Of a stretch of 64,000 bases of DNA, positions 35,634-44,323 are shown in pieces. Each line of letters opens with the position of its first letter. The first letter of the stretch is position 1. The notes under the pieces are model-generated. The model searched no databases. It had not been told where the DNA came from and saw only the letters and a program-made list of their open reading frames with translations. The position numbers and the translations under genes are program-made. This stretch comes from Thalassotalea sp. PS06 (GTDB lineage: Bacteria > Pseudomonadota > Gammaproteobacteria > Enterobacterales > Alteromonadaceae). The DNA lies in contig NZ_CP041638.1 in the NCBI RefSeq assembly GCF_007197775.1, positions 124,001-188,000 of the forward strand. The letters are read 5' to 3'.

Positions 35634-36392
35634 CTTTTTTTCGGCGACCGCTGTATTTTGTTTAACCACAAGAGTGTCTGGTTTTGACGGTTGCAGTAAA
35701 GTAGAAATGTGTACTAGCTCGATTTGATGTTTGCTTAACGTAGGTAACATGCGATGCAGAACTTTCAACGTTTTTGGATGAGGATGGGCAATCGCAATGG
35801 CTGTTCCATCACGCTTGCTCAGATTTACTAGTTTCTGAAACTGATTTTCAATGTAAGACTCATCGAGTTTGTTATCGAGAAATAATTTACGATGTAAACT
35901 CGGTACGCCATGTTGTCTGGCAATATACTCTGCTTGAGAAAATTTACTGGTTCTGGAATCCAGGAAAAACAAATCATTGGCCTTAAGGAATTTCATTGTA
36001 GATTCCATTGGCATCGACATTTGTGTCAACCTACTCCCCATATGATTATTGATACCAATTACATGGGGGATATCGTCAATCTGCGCCTGCAATGTTTCCT
36101 GGATATGTTGCTCTGACATCGTCGACGTTAATGCGCCGGGTCCAGGATTTAATCCTTTAATAGATTCCATTGGCACATGCAACATGATCTCCCGTTGTTG
36201 CTGCCAGGCTTGCTTTGCTAAATCTTTGCCATGTGGTGTATGAGGTAGGACGGCAAACGCTACCTGGCGAGGTAGTAATAGGGCTGCCCGGTCAGTATGG
36301 CGATAGCCAATATCGTCGATGACGATGGCGACCTTGTGGTCAGCCAAAACAGAAAAAGGCAATAAAAATAATAGGGAAAGGTATAAGCGCAA
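35610..36392 (-). CDS. yibQ: Divergent polysaccharide deacetylase family protein YibQ
   Basis: A 260-residue periplasmic protein with a signal peptide (about residues 1-17) and the YibQ core: VAIVIDDIGYR, FAVLPHTPHG, REIMLHVPMES, GINNHMGSRLT and FFLDSRTS. This DUF610-type family is a distant relative of polysaccharide deacetylases; its substrate is not settled. It lies downstream of envC and gpmI in the same order as in enterobacteria, which suggests a link to cell-wall remodelling rather than to the EPS locus next door. Confidence 0.85.
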   Translation of the reverse strand: MRLYLSLLFLLPFSVLADHKVAIVIDDIGYRHTDRAALLLPRQVAFAVLPHTPHGKDLAKQAWQQQREIMLHVPMESIKGLNPGPGALTSTMSEQHIQETLQAQIDDIPHVIGINNHMGSRLTQMSMPMESTMKFLKANDLFFLDSRTSKFSQAEYIARQHGVPSLHRKLFLDNKLDESYIENQFQKLVNLSKRDGTAIAIAHPHPKTLKVLHRMLPTLSKHQIELVHISTLLQPSKPDTLVVKQNTAVAEKKTKEKATE

Positions 36393-36519
36393 AATAAAAT
36401 TCTTATTATTTTAATGTTTTGTTTACAGCAGGATAACAATAATGTCAGGCAAAATCGATGAAAACCCGGTACTTTTTTTGTAGTGCGCTTAAACTATTGT
36501 TTTAATAGGTTTTGTCTGT

Positions 36520-37677
36520 TTATTTACACCAGTGTTTGGGGTTGACAGGTTTACCTTTGTGGCGAATTTCGAAATATACACCGGCTTTGTTTTGACCACC
36601 AGATTGCCCAACTAAGGCAATCGGCTCACCAATTTCAACCCGATCTCCGACCTTTTTCAGCAAGGTTTGATTATGGCCATACAAACTCATGTAGCCTTTT
36701 CCATGATCGATTACCACAACCAGGCCATAGCCTTTAAGCCAGTCGGCGAACAATACGGTGCCATTGTGAATGGTGTAAACCGGCTTTCCTACCGGAGCAC
36801 TCATTAAAACACCTTTCCAGCGCAGGTAACCCTGTTTTCGTTGCCCGAAAGCATGGGTGATACGACCTTGCACTGGCCACTGCAATTTATTCTTAAATTT
36901 TCCGAGGCCATTGAGCTCCCAGGCTTCCTGCTGCATTGCCTGTAAACGTGCAAGCGCCTGAATAAGAGACTTCTCCTCTTCTTCAAGCTTTGTCAGTCGT
37001 TGCTTTGAAGATAATATTTTTGAATTTATTTGTTTTAATGTTGCCTGACGTTGTTTGCGGTTTGATTCCAGAGCTTGCTTTTGCTGCTGTTGTTCGTCGA
37101 TTAACTGCGATAATTTGTCCGCCTGTTGACGCTGCTCTCGCTCCACATCAAGCAAGTCTTTAATCACTGATTTATAGTCATCAATGCTAGCCACACGGGC
37201 TTCGTTTAAATATTGATAGTAGGTGAGGTTACGACTAACCTCATTGGGGTCTTGCTGGTTTAGTAATAATTTCAGGTAATCGTGATGACCGGCGTAGTAG
37301 GCACTGCGGATTTGCTCAGCAAGAACCTGCTCTTGCTGCTGCCTTTTGCGGTTAAGGTCAGCTTGTTGCTTGCCAAGCTTATCGAGCTGTTTTTCAACCT
37401 CAGCTTTATCTTTACTGATGGCATTGATCTTCTGGGCATTGCTGGCAATGGCCAAATCATCTTTTTTCAGTTGCGACTGTAATTGTTGCTGCTGTTTGTT
37501 GTCTTTGGTCAGGGATTGTTTTTCAGCGACAATCTGTTGTTTGAGATCATCCAGATTCTGCTTAGTTTTATCCGGTGCAGCAACACCAGTATTGGAAAAC
37601 AGCAGGCATAAGAGCCCCCCTGACATTGTTAATATGCCAGGGGCTGTGTCGCGTAAACGCCTTAACAACTTAGTCAC
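36520..37677 (-). CDS. envC: Murein hydrolase activator EnvC
   Basis: A 385-residue periplasmic protein: signal peptide (about residues 1-34), long Gln/Lys-rich coiled coil (about 35-250) and a C-terminal LytM/M23 domain. The metal site is degenerate: the usual HxxxD is replaced around RWKGVLM and the HxH by EIRH, while SLYGH remains. This is the known state of EnvC, which activates amidases at the division site rather than cutting peptidoglycan. The start is GTG 37677, overlapping the end of gpmI by eight bases; ATG 37626 is a weaker alternative because it shortens the signal peptide n-region. Confidence 0.9.
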   Translation of the reverse strand: MTKLLRRLRDTAPGILTMSGGLLCLLFSNTGVAAPDKTKQNLDDLKQQIVAEKQSLTKDNKQQQQLQSQLKKDDLAIASNAQKINAISKDKAEVEKQLDKLGKQQADLNRKRQQQEQVLAEQIRSAYYAGHHDYLKLLLNQQDPNEVSRNLTYYQYLNEARVASIDDYKSVIKDLLDVEREQRQQADKLSQLIDEQQQQKQALESNRKQRQATLKQINSKILSSKQRLTKLEEEEKSLIQALARLQAMQQEAWELNGLGKFKNKLQWPVQGRITHAFGQRKQGYLRWKGVLMSAPVGKPVYTIHNGTVLFADWLKGYGLVVVIDHGKGYMSLYGHNQTLLKKVGDRVEIGEPIALVGQSGGQNKAGVYFEIRHKGKPVNPKHWCK

Positions 37678-39214
37678 TAAGTTGCATCAATGGAGTTCCC
37701 GTCATTTCTTCGGGCTGCTCCATTGCCATTAAGGAAAGAATCGTTGGTGCGATATCGCTTAGCGTACCTTTATTTAAAGGTTGCGCCGGGCGACCAACGT
37801 AAATAAGTGGCACTGGCTCACACGTGTGAGCAGTATGTGCCTGACCTGATTCACTGTTTACCATCATTTCAGCATTACCATGGTCGGCGGTAATTAAGCA
37901 TTCACCACCGGTTTTGTTCAATGCCGTGATTACCCGGCCAATGGACTTGTCTACCGCTTCACAAGCTTTTACCGCGGCATCAAAATTACCGGTGTGACCA
38001 ACCATGTCGCCGTTTGGATAATTACAAACGATAAAGTCGTAATCGCCACTCTCGATGGCACCAACCAGTTTATCCGTTAACAACTCGGAATTCATCTCAG
38101 GCTGTAGATCATAGGTTGCTACCTGAGGTGACGGAATAAGCTCTCTGTCTTCACCAATAAAGGTGTCTTCACGACCGCCGCTGAAAAAGAAGGTAACATG
38201 CGCGTATTTTTCGGTTTCAGAAATTCGCAATTGCGTCTTATTGTGCTTTTCTAGCCATTGACCAAGGACGTTATCTAACTCCTCTGGCGGGAAGGCTGCA
38301 GGAGCCTGGATGTCAGCAGCATACTCGGTAAGCATAACGAAAGCGCTGATCGCAGGTTTCTGCTTACGATCAAAACCGGAAAAGTCGGCTTCAGTGAAAC
38401 AACGGGTAAATTGACGGGCACGGTCAGCACGGAAGTTCATAAAAATCATCGCATCGCCGTCTTCAACTTTTACGCTGTTACCGTGGGTATCTAGGATGGC
38501 AGTAGCAGCAACGAATTCATCATTTTCGTCACGCTGATAAGCATTTTCCAGTCCCTCTGTAACGTTTGCTGCGGTATATTCGCCTTCTCCGCTAACGATA
38601 AGGTCATAGGCTTTTTCTACACGATCCCAACGTTGATCCCTGTCCATTGCATAGTAACGACCTACCATAGAAGCTACGCGACCATTGCCAAGCTCGGTGA
38701 ATAACTGTTCAGCTTTTTGCAAGGAGCTAAGAGCGCTGCGAGGTGGGGTATCGCGACCATCAAGAAATGCGTGCAAATACACTTTGTTCGCGCCTTTTTG
38801 TTTCGCCATTTTTAGCAGCGCAAAGATATGCTCTTCGTGGCTATGTACGCCGCCGGGAGATAAAAGCCCAAATACGTGTATGGCTTTGTCGGCGGCAACG
38901 GCGTTATCGATAGTGTCGGCTAATACCGGATTATTCTGAAACTCGTTGTCTTCGATAGATTTGGTAATGCGGGTGAAATCCTGATAAACCACTCGACCGG
39001 CGCCCAGATTGACGTGACCAACTTCGGAGTTACCCATTTGTCCATCTGGCAAACCAACAGCCATACCTGAAGTGTCAATAAGCATGGTTGGATAGTCCTT
39101 CATTAAACTGTCCATCACAGGGGTATTGGCATGGGAAATCGCATTAGAATCCTGATTTTCTCGATAGCCCCATCCATCAAGGATGATTAATACCATAGAT
39201 TTCTTGTTACTCAT
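37670..39214 (-). CDS. gpmI: 2,3-bisphosphoglycerate-independent phosphoglycerate mutase
   Basis: A 514-residue cytosolic Mn-dependent enzyme interconverting 3- and 2-phosphoglycerate. The alkaline-phosphatase-fold metal site is visible (LIILDGWG with Asp13, catalytic Ser63 in [10 protein letters not shown]). Also conserved are [34 protein letters not shown] and ITADHGNAE. Length is normal for the family. It heads the gpmI-envC-yibQ operon, conserved in gammaproteobacteria, and diverges from the rhodanese-grxC operon. Confidence 0.97.
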   Translation of the reverse strand: MSNKKSMVLIILDGWGYRENQDSNAISHANTPVMDSLMKDYPTMLIDTSGMAVGLPDGQMGNSEVGHVNLGAGRVVYQDFTRITKSIEDNEFQNNPVLADTIDNAVAADKAIHVFGLLSPGGVHSHEEHIFALLKMAKQKGANKVYLHAFLDGRDTPPRSALSSLQKAEQLFTELGNGRVASMVGRYYAMDRDQRWDRVEKAYDLIVSGEGEYTAANVTEGLENAYQRDENDEFVAATAILDTHGNSVKVEDGDAMIFMNFRADRARQFTRCFTEADFSGFDRKQKPAISAFVMLTEYAADIQAPAAFPPEELDNVLGQWLEKHNKTQLRISETEKYAHVTFFFSGGREDTFIGEDRELIPSPQVATYDLQPEMNSELLTDKLVGAIESGDYDFIVCNYPNGDMVGHTGNFDAAVKACEAVDKSIGRVITALNKTGGECLITADHGNAEMMVNSESGQAHTAHTCEPVPLIYVGRPAQPLNKGTLSDIAPTILSLMAMEQPEEMTGTPLMQLSD

Positions 39215-39343
39215 TGACTTACCTATCTTGGTTTACTGCAGATGCGAGGGATAATTGTACACCGGACTCGTATCATAGAGCCATAGAGAAGCTCGAATCA
39301 ACCGCAAATTTATGCATTTACTGGATTCTTTATAAGCAAACGG

Positions 39344-39349
39344 TATACT
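39344..39349 (+). promoter_or_regulatory. Possible -10 element for the rhodanese-grxC operon
   Basis: TATACT lies 71 bases before the rhodanese ATG in the gpmI divergent gap. At 17-base spacing the -35 would be CTGGAT, which is weak, so the call is tentative. Confidence 0.3.
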
Positions 39350-39419
39350 TGTGCCCTTTGCTGGTATAACCGGCGCCATAGCAGGCGTCGACATCTTTGA
39401 AACAGGTAACACAAAGGTT

Positions 39420-39845
39420 ATGGAACAATACGTCGAGTTTTTAAGTAATCACCCAATGCTGACTATGGCATGGTTGGCGATCGCAACGATACTAATCTTC
39501 ACAACGGTTAAAAATCGCTTTTCTTCAGTACAGGCAATTGGTACTCAGGAACTAACCATGCTAGTGAATCGCGAAGAGGGCGTGGTAGTCGATATTCGTG
39601 CCGATAAAGATTTTCGTAATGGGCATATTTTCGGCTCAAAACACTTAACGGCAGAAAAAATTAATGCCAATGACCTGGCAAGCCTTGAAAAATACAAAGA
39701 CAAGCCCATTATTGTGGTATGTGCTGCCGGGATGACCGCAATTAAAGCGGCAAATCAGCTTGCAAAAGCAGGGTTTGCCAAGGTGAGTTACCTCAAAGGT
39801 GGATTGTCTGCGTGGCAAACGGCAAATTTACCTGTCAGTAAATAG
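39420..39845 (+). CDS. yibN: Membrane-anchored rhodanese-like protein (YibN)
   Basis: A 141-residue protein with one N-terminal membrane segment (about residues 14-30) and a rhodanese domain with catalytic-type Cys101 in VVCAAGMTA and VVVDIRADKDF. Order and length match YibN, next to grxC and secB in enterobacteria. Its function is poorly defined; sulfur transfer or membrane homeostasis is possible. ATG 39420 with an AAAGG-type site and homology to the YibN N-terminus is preferred to the longer frame from 39351. Confidence 0.88.
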   Translation: MEQYVEFLSNHPMLTMAWLAIATILIFTTVKNRFSSVQAIGTQELTMLVNREEGVVVDIRADKDFRNGHIFGSKHLTAEKINANDLASLEKYKDKPIIVVCAAGMTAIKAANQLAKAGFAKVSYLKGGLSAWQTANLPVSK

Positions 39846-39855
39846 CGGAGTTTTT

Positions 39856-40113
39856 ATGACTAAGGTCGTTATTTACAGTAGTGCCTATTGTCCATACTGC
39901 CATCGTGCAAAAGCTTTATTGGCCCACAAACAGGTGGCCTTTGAAGAGATTAGTGTGGACATGGAGCCCGGCCGTCGGGCTGAAATGATGGAATTAAGCG
40001 GTGGTCGCCATACGGTGCCACAGATTTTTATAAATAATAAACATGTCGGTGGATGTGATGATCTAATGGCCCTTGAGTATCAGGGGCAACTGGACACACT
40101 ACTGAGTGAATAA
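39856..40113 (+). CDS. grxC: Glutaredoxin 3
   Basis: An 85-residue glutathione-dependent thiol-disulfide oxidoreductase. It has the dithiol site CPYC at residues 12-15, the TVP cis-proline motif (HTVPQIFI) and GGCDDL for glutathione binding. A GGAG site precedes ATG 39856; a longer upstream frame overlaps the rhodanese gene and is not used. It is probably co-transcribed with the rhodanese gene. The MITE-like repeat begins two bases after its stop codon. Confidence 0.95.
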   Translation: MTKVVIYSSAYCPYCHRAKALLAHKQVAFEEISVDMEPGRRAEMMELSGGRHTVPQIFINNKHVGGCDDLMALEYQGQLDTLLSE

Positions 40114-40114
40114 A

Positions 40115-40383
40115 TGATACCAAGTACATTAAATTATTGCCCACTCAGTGAGAATTTAAAGGCTTATAGGCAAGGCTTTGATTGCAGAGAATGGTTATTC
40201 CATTGTCAAAATCAGTAACGCAGGATAAATGCCTTTAAAACTCACCCAAAGGGAGTTTATCAGAGGCCCATTTACGGCCCTATATTTCATCGATATAGAA
40301 TGACTATACCAATGAAATCTATGTTGTAACTGAACCTCTGCCCTAACTCTGAGTTGTGCACAAACTTAGTGTAATTGGTATAA
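40115..40383. mobile_element. MITE-like repeat, copy 2
   Basis: Inverted copy of the element at 32491-32759, the same length and about 90% identical. Ends are TGATACCAAGTACA and TTATACCAATTACA (read inward). It keeps the ATTTAAAGGC/GCCTTTAAAA inner stem and the ATATAG/CTATA stem near 40285. It occupies nearly the whole 313-base gap between grxC and secB, leaving only 43 bases before the secB ATG. No coding capacity. Confidence 0.85.
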
Positions 40384-40426
40384 AGGTCGTAAAAACGACA
40401 AGATTAGTAAATTAGGAAGTAAAATT

Positions 40427-40942
40427 ATGTCAGAAGAGAATCAAGCAGCAGCAAACGGTACTGAAAACCAACAGGCTCCAGCATTTGCGATTCAACGTGT
40501 ATATACCAAAGATGTATCGTTTGAAACGCCAAGCTCTCCAGCAATCTTTCAAAAAGAGTGGAAACCAGAAGTAAAACTTGACCTGGATACTCGTTCTAAC
40601 AAGTTAGCAGAAGATACTTATGAAGTGGTTTTAGCGATTACCGTAACCGCTACATTAGACGATCAAGTAGCGTTTTTAGCGGAAGTTCAACAAGCTGGTA
40701 TTTTCACTGTTGGTAACATGCCTGAACCTCAGCTTGCTCATACGTTAGGTTCTTTCTGCCCGAACACGCTATTTCCATATGCTCGCGAAGTGGTCAGTAG
40801 CTTAGTTGCTCGTGGTACATTCCCACAATTAAACCTTGCACCAGTAAACTTTGATGCCCTGTTTGCTTCTTATGTTCAAAAACGTGCAGCAGACATGAAA
40901 GCCGCTCAGGAAGCGGGCGCAGGCACTGCAACTGACGCTTAA
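40427..40942 (+). CDS. secB: Protein-export chaperone SecB
   Basis: A 171-residue cytosolic chaperone that keeps preproteins unfolded for SecA. The conserved core is visible: [38 protein letters not shown] and [12 protein letters not shown]. The first 20 residues are an Ala/Gln/Asn-rich tail and the end is also Ala-rich. AGGAAG precedes the ATG. It is five bases from gpsA, as in the conserved secB-gpsA operon, but is separated from grxC by the MITE-like repeat, which may have moved or replaced its promoter. Confidence 0.97.
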   Translation: MSEENQAAANGTENQQAPAFAIQRVYTKDVSFETPSSPAIFQKEWKPEVKLDLDTRSNKLAEDTYEVVLAITVTATLDDQVAFLAEVQQAGIFTVGNMPEPQLAHTLGSFCPNTLFPYAREVVSSLVARGTFPQLNLAPVNFDALFASYVQKRAADMKAAQEAGAGTATDA

Positions 40943-40947
40943 TTGCT

Positions 40948-41955
40948 ATGAAGCAACAAGTTGATATTAGCGTACTTGGAGCTGGTTCCTATGGAACCGC
41001 TCTTGCGTTTTGTCTTTCCAGAAATGGTCAGCAGACGCTTCTTTGGGGGCGTAATTCTGAGCACGTTGAAGCGATGCGAAAAAGCCGCTCCAACGAAGCC
41101 TATCTACCGGGATTTACCTTTCCTGAATCTTTGTCTTTGGAAGCGGACCTTGAAACTGCGGCTACCGCCAGCGATATTTTGTTACTGGTAGTGCCAAGTC
41201 ATGCGTTTCGGGAAATGCTGGTTCAGATCAAACCATTTCTGCAACCGGGTGTGAAAATTGCCTGGGCGACAAAAGGCTTGGATCCTGAGCAGGGACGTTT
41301 ATTGCAGGACGTTGCCCGTGAGATCCTGGGTGAAGAAGTCCCGCTAGCGGTGCTTTCCGGACCTACGTTTGCTAAAGAAATGGCAGCTGGATTACCGACC
41401 GCAATTTCATTGTCGTCGCAAGATCAGGAATTTGCCGATAGCCTTGCCAATTTACTGCATTGTCAAAAATCGTTTCGCGTTTATCAGAACAGCGACTTTA
41501 TTGGTGTACAACTCGGTGGTGCAGTTAAGAACGTAATCGCAATTGGTGCCGGAATTGCCGATGGTATCGGTTTTGGTGCGAATGCTCGTACCGCCTTAAT
41601 CACCCGTGGGCTGGCGGAAATGAGCCGATTAGGGGTAAAACTTGGTGCGAATCCTGCTACCTTTATGGGCATGGCGGGTCTTGGCGATTTAGTGCTTACC
41701 TGTACCGATAATCAGTCGCGAAACCGCCGTTTTGGTCTGGCTTTAGGTGCCGGAGAATCGGTAGAAGAAGCGCAGCGTAATATAGGGCAGGTTGTTGAAG
41801 GTTATCGCAACACCAAAGAAGTCTATATGCTGGCAAAACGTGAAAACGTTGAGATGCCGATTGTTGAGCAAATCTATCAGGTTTTGTATCAGGGTAAACC
41901 AGCATCAGAAGCTGCTTTGCAATTGCTCGGTCGCAACCCAACCAGCGAATGTTAA
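40948..41955 (+). CDS. gpsA: Glycerol-3-phosphate dehydrogenase (NAD(P)+)
   Basis: A 335-residue enzyme making sn-glycerol-3-phosphate from dihydroxyacetone phosphate for phospholipid synthesis. It shows the Rossmann motif [12 protein letters not shown] at 8-19, [20 protein letters not shown], catalytic-region [16 protein letters not shown] and [23 protein letters not shown]. Length and motifs are complete. It follows secB closely and precedes trmL; cysE, the enterobacterial neighbour, is absent here. Confidence 0.97.
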   Translation: MKQQVDISVLGAGSYGTALAFCLSRNGQQTLLWGRNSEHVEAMRKSRSNEAYLPGFTFPESLSLEADLETAATASDILLLVVPSHAFREMLVQIKPFLQPGVKIAWATKGLDPEQGRLLQDVAREILGEEVPLAVLSGPTFAKEMAAGLPTAISLSSQDQEFADSLANLLHCQKSFRVYQNSDFIGVQLGGAVKNVIAIGAGIADGIGFGANARTALITRGLAEMSRLGVKLGANPATFMGMAGLGDLVLTCTDNQSRNRRFGLALGAGESVEEAQRNIGQVVEGYRNTKEVYMLAKRENVEMPIVEQIYQVLYQGKPASEAALQLLGRNPTSEC

Positions 41956-41956
41956 T

Positions 41957-41980
41957 TTGGACCCTGTTACCAGGGTCCAA
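41957..41980 (+). terminator. Perfect hairpin after gpsA
   Basis: TTGGACCCTG (41957-41966) and CAGGGTCCAA (41971-41980) pair perfectly around a TTAC loop, two bases after the gpsA stop. No T tract follows, so it may be an attenuator or mRNA 3' stabiliser rather than a full terminator. Confidence 0.5.
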
Positions 41981-42016
41981 TGATTCTAATCCAACCTTTC
42001 TACATTGAGGTCGTAA

Positions 42017-42481
42017 ATGTTTGAAATCGCCTTATTTGAACCCCGAATTGCTCCAAATTGCGGAAACATTATTCGCTTAGCGGCAAATAATGGCTGTCGA
42101 TTACATTTAATCGAACCATTGGGTTTTGATTTTGACGATAAAAAGCTTAAACGTGCTGGTCTGGATTATCATGATCTAACCAATGTAACACGCCACAAAG
42201 ATTATCAGGCATTTTTACAGGCGGTGCCTGGCAAACGCATATTTGCCTGTACCACTAAGGGTTCGATTCACTATCATCAGGTAAAGTTTGAGGCGGGAGA
42301 TGTATTGCTATTCGGCTCAGAAACCCATGGTTTGCCCGATGAAATCCGTGATAATTTGCCCGATGGTCAGCGTATTCGTATTCCGATGATGAAAGATGCT
42401 CGTTCTTTGAATCTGGCAAACTCTGTCGCCATCATCAGCTATGAAGCCTGGCGCCAACAGGGGTTTATCGACGCGGTTTAA
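42017..42481 (+). CDS. trmL: tRNA (cytidine(34)-2'-O)-methyltransferase TrmL
   Basis: A 154-residue SPOUT-class methyltransferase that modifies the wobble base of tRNA-Leu. The core is complete: [53 protein letters not shown] and [18 protein letters not shown], which forms the SAM-binding knot. Size matches E. coli TrmL (YibK). It ends 16 bases before the stop of the opposing TetR gene. Confidence 0.95.
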   Translation: MFEIALFEPRIAPNCGNIIRLAANNGCRLHLIEPLGFDFDDKKLKRAGLDYHDLTNVTRHKDYQAFLQAVPGKRIFACTTKGSIHYHQVKFEAGDVLLFGSETHGLPDEIRDNLPDGQRIRIPMMKDARSLNLANSVAIISYEAWRQQGFIDAV

Positions 42482-42497
42482 TTGCAGCGGTTGTTTG

Positions 42498-43082
42498 TTA
42501 ACAAGGACGAGTTGCCGCCTGAAACACTTTTAGCATTTGTTGCAGGGCATAGTGAGCCTGGAGATCAATGTTGCTATGCAATAATCCGTAAACGGTTGTC
42601 TCAATACTTTCTGCTAACTCTTCACAGCTCATATCAAGATGCTCTAGGCTTATTTGCTTATTGTTTTCGGCAAGGGTTAATGATTCAGTGAGGTTTTCCC
42701 GAACAAACTGGCGTTGCATTTGGCTTAAATCTTCTGCATAACGCAAGCAGGATCGCACTAAATCCTGGTGTACTTCCCTGTCCTTGATGTCTTGAAAAAC
42801 CGGTTGGCCGAGGGCCATAACAATATTTTCCACCACCTGCCAGATGTTGTTGAGCTGATTCCGGTATTGTTTAACTTTCTCTTGAGTGCGGTGAAAATGC
42901 TGTTCAACCACCTGGCGGAATATGTCTTCTTTTCCTGCAAACAGTTTATGAATGGTCACTCGCGATGTATCCGCATAGCGGCTGATCATCGAGATGCTGG
43001 TGGTATTAAATCCAAATTGGAAGAAACAAGTTCGGGCAGCATCGAGTACCTGCTGTTTACGATTGTTTGTTGAATTTGGCAT
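42498..43082 (-). CDS. TetR family transcriptional regulator
   Basis: A 194-residue DNA-binding regulator. The N-terminal helix-turn-helix is clear (QQVLDAARTCFFQFGFNTTSI ... SRVTIHKLFAGKEDIF), with a variable ligand-binding C-terminal half. It diverges from the RND efflux operon across a 185-base gap and is likely its local repressor, responding to a pump substrate. I could not identify a convincing palindromic operator by eye. Confidence 0.87.
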   Translation of the reverse strand: MPNSTNNRKQQVLDAARTCFFQFGFNTTSISMISRYADTSRVTIHKLFAGKEDIFRQVVEQHFHRTQEKVKQYRNQLNNIWQVVENIVMALGQPVFQDIKDREVHQDLVRSCLRYAEDLSQMQRQFVRENLTESLTLAENNKQISLEHLDMSCEELAESIETTVYGLLHSNIDLQAHYALQQMLKVFQAATRPC

Positions 43083-43267
43083 AGGGGCGACCAGAAAAAC
43101 GTTAATTGCGGTAAAGCGAATACTGCCGATATCTTAGATCAACTTATCCGGATTACCCAGTAAAATATTAAACATTGAAATTATCTAATTAACAAAATAT
43201 GTAAATGTGTTAACCTCTCGCCATTGTTTAGTCTCTGCTAATCTTAATCAGAGATATCGGAGTGGTT

Positions 43268-44320
43268 ATGTTCAGAAAATTTTGTCTTTTCTTGTCACTG
43301 ACGGGTCTGGTTGCCTGTGGTCAGGAAGCCCAACAAACAGAGCAGGTATCCAAACCTGTCGTCGTGCAACTTACCAAAGCACAACCGGTTCCCCATCAAA
43401 ATAAATATACCTTTCCAGCAACCGTATCGGCGGTGAAAACCATCGAGCTTAGCTTTGAAGTCTCGGGTCGTTTGAATCAGCTGGATTTGGTACAGGGTAA
43501 AAAGATTAAAACAGGATATCTCTTAGCCAGTATCGACCGCGCACCATTTGAGCGGCGGGTCGAAGAGCAGCAGCTACGATTAGACATTGCCGAGAAAGAT
43601 TTAGGGCGGATCAAGACCATGTTTGATAAAGGTCTGGCTTCGCAAAGCATGTTTGATAACGCTGAAACGCAAACCGATTTGGCGCAAATTGATCTCAATA
43701 ATGCGTTACAGGATTTAAGCTACACCCAATTAAGGGCACCATTTGACGCACAGGTTTCGGAACGTTTGGTAGACAACAACAGTTATGTGCAGTCGGGTCA
43801 GCCGATTGCCCGTTTGCAGGATTTATCCCGTATTTATTTTACCTTTAATGTGCCTGAGCGGATCCTCTCGGCAAATGCCAATAATGAATTGCTTGCAGCC
43901 ACGGCAACACTGCTTACCCGCGATGCGCCGACATTCCCGATTGAATATGTAGAACACCGCACTCAGCCAGATCCTATTACCCAAACCTATCAGGTAGTGT
44001 TCGCCATGCAACCGGTCGACAAACAGGCGATTACTCCGGGTGCCCGTGCCCGTGTTAGTGTTAGCCTGGAAAATAATCAGCCGCTTAATGGCTTAGTGTT
44101 ACCACTTAGTGCGTTAGTGGGAGACAACGACAAAGGCTTTTATGTCTGGCGTTATCAGGAACAGCAAAAATCGGTACAGAAAGTTGCGGTGGACGTTCTG
44201 AAAGTAATTGGTAAACGGGTGATTGTCGGTTCAGGTCTGGAAAATTCCGATCGAATTGTCAGCGCCGGGGTTAATCAATTGGTTGAAGGCCAGCAGGTCA
44301 CGCCTTACAAGGCGCCGTAG
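43268..44320 (+). CDS. RND efflux periplasmic adaptor lipoprotein
   Basis: A 350-residue membrane-fusion protein with a lipobox ending at Cys17 (TGLVACG). A barrel-sandwich domain starts with ELSFEVSGRLNQL, an alpha hairpin covers about 95-145, and a beta-barrel/MP domain follows. It links the inner-membrane pump encoded next to an outer-membrane channel, which is not in the window. ATG 43268 with GGAG five bases upstream is preferred to the GTG at 43262. It ends four bases before the pump ATG. Confidence 0.88.
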   Translation: MFRKFCLFLSLTGLVACGQEAQQTEQVSKPVVVQLTKAQPVPHQNKYTFPATVSAVKTIELSFEVSGRLNQLDLVQGKKIKTGYLLASIDRAPFERRVEEQQLRLDIAEKDLGRIKTMFDKGLASQSMFDNAETQTDLAQIDLNNALQDLSYTQLRAPFDAQVSERLVDNNSYVQSGQPIARLQDLSRIYFTFNVPERILSANANNELLAATATLLTRDAPTFPIEYVEHRTQPDPITQTYQVVFAMQPVDKQAITPGARARVSVSLENNQPLNGLVLPLSALVGDNDKGFYVWRYQEQQKSVQKVAVDVLKVIGKRVIVGSGLENSDRIVSAGVNQLVEGQQVTPYKAP

Positions 44321-44323
44321 TTG

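Noticed and set aside
36520..37677. EnvC as an active LytM endopeptidase
   Set aside because: The HxxxD and HxH metal ligands are missing, as expected for an amidase activator.
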